Assembly (NCBI RefSeq): GCF_014692495.1
Contig: NZ_JACOIJ010000012.1
Location: 38,979-102,978, forward strand
Reading direction: 5' to 3'
Length of the DNA stretch: 64,000 nucleotides
DNA from: Sphingobacterium litopenaei
Lineage (GTDB): Bacteria; Bacteroidota; Bacteroidia; Sphingobacteriales; Sphingobacteriaceae
The notes under the pieces: generated by a model
What the model was told of the DNA's origin: nothing
Seen by the model: only the letters and a program-made list of their open reading frames with translations
Database searches by the model: none
In this document: piece after piece, positions 61,574-64,000 of the stretch
How positions within the stretch are numbered: the stretch's first letter is position 1
Layout of the letters: the number at the start of each line of letters is the position of its first letter
Program-made: the position numbers and the translations under genes

Positions 61574-63379
61574 ATGAAGGCATTCTACGAACAAAATATT
61601 CAACAGACGAAACAAGAACTTATCGTTCTAGAGAAAAGTATCAACCGCAATAGTCTTATGCGCTTAGCACTAATTTTGATTGGTGCTACTGCCTTATTCC
61701 AGATATTTCAGCTCAATAATATTTGGATTTTATTGCTGGCAGTTTTTGCGATAGTTTTAGGCTTTGCGTATTTGGTGTTGCGTCAAAGTAAGTTGGAAAA
61801 AGTGCGTGATGAGAAGAAAGCTTTTCTTCAGGTGAATGAGAATGAAGTGCACATAGAGGCAGGTGCAGAAAATATGTATGTAGATGGAGCGGAATATGAA
61901 GATGGAAAACATGCTTACAGTTCGGATCTAGATATTTTTGGTCCAAAATCCTTATTTGCTTTAGTAAATCGGACGGCAACGAATGATGGTCTGTCTTTGC
62001 TGGCCTCCTGGTTTTTAAGGCCTTCTTCAAAAAAAGCTATTTTGGAAAGACAAGAAGCTAGTGCTGAACTTTCATCAAAAAAAGAATGGACACAGCTTTT
62101 GCAAACCAAATTGTTGTTTAATCTCGGACAAAAAGTTAATATCAAAACCTTCTTAACGCGTTATATGGAAGACCAGGCTTTACAGTTTGGTTCTTCATTT
62201 ATGCGTATTTATGTGAAAATAGCTCCTTTTCTATTTCTATTAGGAGTATTCATATCGTTATTCGTAATACCACTGTGGAATTATATGCTACTCCTGGCAA
62301 TTGTTCATTTGATGTGGTCAATAGCATTAGGAGGTAAAGTTTCTTATTTCTCCAGTCGCATCGACAAAATTGGAGTGACGTTGATCGCTTATTCGGATGC
62401 GGTAAAGATGGTAGAAGAGGAGCAATTTGCAGCTTCTTTAAATCAAAGGCTACAATCAGAACTGAAGACCGATAAACAAGAGAATTTATCCACAGCTTTT
62501 AAACATTTGGGTAGTTTGGTAGATAAGTTGGATGCGCGCAATAATATTTTGATAGGTTCCATTCTGAATATGCTCTTGCTTTGGGATTTCAAACAAGTCT
62601 TAGCCATAGTAGATTGGAAGAAAAACTATGAAGGTAACGTGCTTAAGGCTTTCGATATTATCGCTGAGTTTGAAGCTTTAATTAGTTTAGCAATTTTAAA
62701 AAGTAATAATGCTACTTGGGCGACGCCTACAATTTTGGATAATCCTCAGACAGATAGAATCCAAGCCACAGCAATCAATCATCCTTTAATTAGTCATGAA
62801 GTAGCAATTGCTAATACATATGATGCACGAGATCACCAGTTGGCTTTAATTACAGGATCAAATATGGCGGGTAAAAGTACGTTTTTGCGTACAATAGGTA
62901 TCAATGCCGTTTTGGCTTATGCCGGAGCAGTGGTTTGTGCAGCGCAATTTTCATTGCCAATTTATAGCTTGGTGAGTTACATGCGTATTAAGGATAGTTT
63001 AAATGAAAGTACATCAACATTTAAGGCAGAACTAGATCGTATGAAATTTATCTTAGAGAAATTGGCTCCCGATCCAGATACATATGTATTAATAGATGAA
63101 ATGTTGAGAGGTACAAATTCTGTGGATAAATATTTAGGTTCTAAAGCTATAATCCGTAAAATCTTAGCGATTGATGGAAAAGGTATTGTCGCTACGCATG
63201 ACTTGCAATTGGCTTCTTTAGAAGAAGAATATGTGGGAAAATTGAAAAATTTCCATTTTGATATTCAGGTTCACGATGGTGAAATGTTATTTGATTATAA
63301 GTTGAAAAATGGAAAATGTACGATTTTTAATGCCTCTCTTTTGCTTAAAGGTATAGGCGTGGACGTGCAAAAAGTTTAG
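61574..63379 (+). CDS. Membrane-associated MutS-family ATPase
   Basis: The 601-residue protein ends in a MutS-type ATPase domain: Walker A GSNMAGKST at residues 428-436, DSLNESTSTFKAELDRM, and Walker B YVLIDEMLRGTNSVD. The mismatch-recognition domains I of MutS are absent. Instead two hydrophobic pairs occur at about residues 30-70 and 215-255, which predict a membrane protein. A helical middle links them to the ATPase. Bacteroidota carry such MutS-like proteins beside true MutS, with unknown function. Gene neighbours give no firm hint. Confidence 0.88.
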   Translation: MKAFYEQNIQQTKQELIVLEKSINRNSLMRLALILIGATALFQIFQLNNIWILLLAVFAIVLGFAYLVLRQSKLEKVRDEKKAFLQVNENEVHIEAGAENMYVDGAEYEDGKHAYSSDLDIFGPKSLFALVNRTATNDGLSLLASWFLRPSSKKAILERQEASAELSSKKEWTQLLQTKLLFNLGQKVNIKTFLTRYMEDQALQFGSSFMRIYVKIAPFLFLLGVFISLFVIPLWNYMLLLAIVHLMWSIALGGKVSYFSSRIDKIGVTLIAYSDAVKMVEEEQFAASLNQRLQSELKTDKQENLSTAFKHLGSLVDKLDARNNILIGSILNMLLLWDFKQVLAIVDWKKNYEGNVLKAFDIIAEFEALISLAILKSNNATWATPTILDNPQTDRIQATAINHPLISHEVAIANTYDARDHQLALITGSNMAGKSTFLRTIGINAVLAYAGAVVCAAQFSLPIYSLVSYMRIKDSLNESTSTFKAELDRMKFILEKLAPDPDTYVLIDEMLRGTNSVDKYLGSKAIIRKILAIDGKGIVATHDLQLASLEEEYVGKLKNFHFDIQVHDGEMLFDYKLKNGKCTIFNASLLLKGIGVDVQKV

Positions 63380-63385
63380 AAATTG

Positions 63386-63393
63386 TACTTTTG
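63386..63393 (+). promoter_or_regulatory. Candidate -7 box of the thioesterase gene
   Basis: TACTTTTG matches TAnnTTTG, 18 bases before the ATG at 63412. Confidence 0.5.
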
Positions 63394-63411
63394 TGCAAAT
63401 AAAAATAAAAA

Positions 63412-63816
63412 ATGACTTTAGAAGAAAGAATAGATCAGGCAGAGACGCGAGTATGTACTACTGTATTCCCGTTTTTGACGAATCACCACGACACCTTATT
63501 TGGGGGGAAAGCTATGGCGATTATGGATGAGGTTTCGTTTATGGCAGCTACACGTTTTTGTCGTAAACGTTTAGTTACCGTGTCTTCAGATAAAATTAAT
63601 TTTGAAAAAGCGATTCCTTCAGGAAGTATTATAGAGGCTATTGCAAGAGTAGAAAGTGTAGGACGTACAAGTTTAAAAGTTAAAGTTGAGATCTACTTAG
63701 AGCACATGTATGAGGATGGAAGAGAACTTGCTATTCAAGGGATGTTTACTTTTGTTGCACTCGATGATGAGAAGAAACCTATTCCAGTGTTAGAAGGATT
63801 AGATGTTACAGCATAA
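63412..63816 (+). CDS. Acyl-CoA thioesterase, hotdog fold (YciA/ACOT-like)
   Basis: The 134-residue protein matches the acyl-CoA hydrolase branch of the hotdog superfamily: FPFLTNHHDTLFGGKAMAIM with the conserved Asn-His and Gly-Gly, then MDEVSFMAATRFCRKRLVTV with the catalytic aspartate. SIIEAIARVESVGRTSLKVK forms the later strands. It releases fatty acids from CoA in the cytoplasm. A strong terminator follows. Confidence 0.93.
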   Translation: MTLEERIDQAETRVCTTVFPFLTNHHDTLFGGKAMAIMDEVSFMAATRFCRKRLVTVSSDKINFEKAIPSGSIIEAIARVESVGRTSLKVKVEIYLEHMYEDGRELAIQGMFTFVALDDEKKPIPVLEGLDVTA

Positions 63817-63857
63817 AAATAAGGCGGTCAAATAATTATTGACCGCCTTATTTTTAT
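63815..63857 (+). terminator. Terminator after the thioesterase gene
   Basis: A 17-base perfect stem (core TAAGGCGGTCAA with TTGACCGCCTTA) closes a 7-base loop and ends in a T tract. Confidence 0.92.
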
Positions 63858-63873
63858 AAAACGGAGCGTAAAC

Positions 63874-63896
63874 CCCACAGGTCTTTAGCCTGTGGG
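63874..63896. repeat. Subterminal hairpin of the IS200/IS605-type element
   Basis: CCCACAGG pairs with CCTGTGGG across a 7-base loop, 10 bases beyond the transposase stop. IS200/IS605 elements end in such hairpins, which the transposase recognises on single-stranded DNA. The exact element end lies somewhere near 63858-63873. Confidence 0.7.
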
Positions 63897-63906
63897 ATGT
63901 AAGCGA

Positions 63907-64000
63907 CTAACCCTGATTGAGAATATACTCACGAATAGTATCAGGAGATGCTTCACCTATTGAACAAACAAAATAACCATCAGAGCAGAAAGTATGTTCT
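63907..64000 (-). mobile_element. tnpA: IS200/IS605 family transposase TnpA, 3' end only
   Basis: The frame open at the window edge reads HTFCSDGYFVCSIGEASPDT then IREYILNQG and a TAG at 63907. This is the C-terminus of a Y1 HUH transposase: YFV...VG, then the nucleophile tyrosine in the EYILNQ helix, eight residues before the end as in ISDra2 TnpA. The element continues past the window. A subterminal hairpin at 63874-63896 supports the assignment. Whether TnpB is present is not visible. Confidence 0.82.

Overview
The window is a chromosomal stretch from a Bacteroidota bacterium, most likely of the Sphingobacteriaceae (Sphingobacterium/Pedobacter type). The signs are low G+C, a SusC/SusD pair, class II fumarase, many lipoproteins with a Bacteroidota-type lipobox, start codons without Shine-Dalgarno sequences, and repeated TAnnTTTG boxes (the Bacteroidota -7 element) just before start codons. 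The species cannot be named from sequence alone. Most of the window is ordinary housekeeping and envelope DNA. I found no CRISPR array, prophage, tRNA or rRNA, and no clear defence system.

Layout. 1-4609: 3' part of a SusC-like TonB-dependent receptor, its SusD-like lipoprotein, and a PstS-like periplasmic binding protein carrying an EF-hand-type loop. 4628-8249: FAD oxidoreductase with a TTG start, a TIGR01777-type epimerase and a YeiH-family exporter. 8298-9486: sigma factor overlapping a membrane anti-sigma-like gene. 9561-10038: a decayed outer-membrane beta-barrel gene. 10096-17154 (minus): nitroreductase, peptidase T, a DUF4197 lipoprotein, an operon of three exported phosphodiester-cleaving enzymes, an HD hydrolase and an RNA methyltransferase. 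17224-20682: DUF3127 protein with an SSB-like acidic tail, an acyltransferase, and an XpaC-like/TelA pair. 20808-24954: unknown exported proteins around fumC.

25091-33794: S41 protease, membrane EEP phosphatase, a tandem of one degenerate and one intact rhomboid, mutL, an Lrp regulator, a protein with kinase-fold motifs, and ruvC. 33884-36709: membrane flippase-like protein, glycosyltransferase and acyltransferase. 36870-39545: an operon with a zinc-ribbon/HTH protein, two small membrane proteins and an alpha/beta hydrolase. 39589-43173: SDR, a second flippase-like protein, a lipoprotein and a MetZ-type enzyme. 43455-49196: GH29 and GH95 alpha-L-fucosidases followed by a lipoprotein gene broken by a single in-frame TAA. 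49322-55945 (minus): asparaginase, TatD, FKBP isomerase, DHH phosphoesterase and a large membrane-anchored propeller-like protein. 56080-64000: DUF423, priA, DUF4886, a class D beta-lactamase-like protein, pcm, a membrane MutS homologue, a thioesterase, and the 3' end of an IS200/IS605-type transposase gene at the edge.

The best leads are modest: the kinase-like protein at 32191, the active/degenerate rhomboid pair, the phosphodiester-cleaving operon, the SSB-like tail on the DUF3127 protein, the PstS-like partner of SusCD, the beta-lactamase with altered motifs, and the nonsense-split lipoprotein. None amounts to a proven new system.
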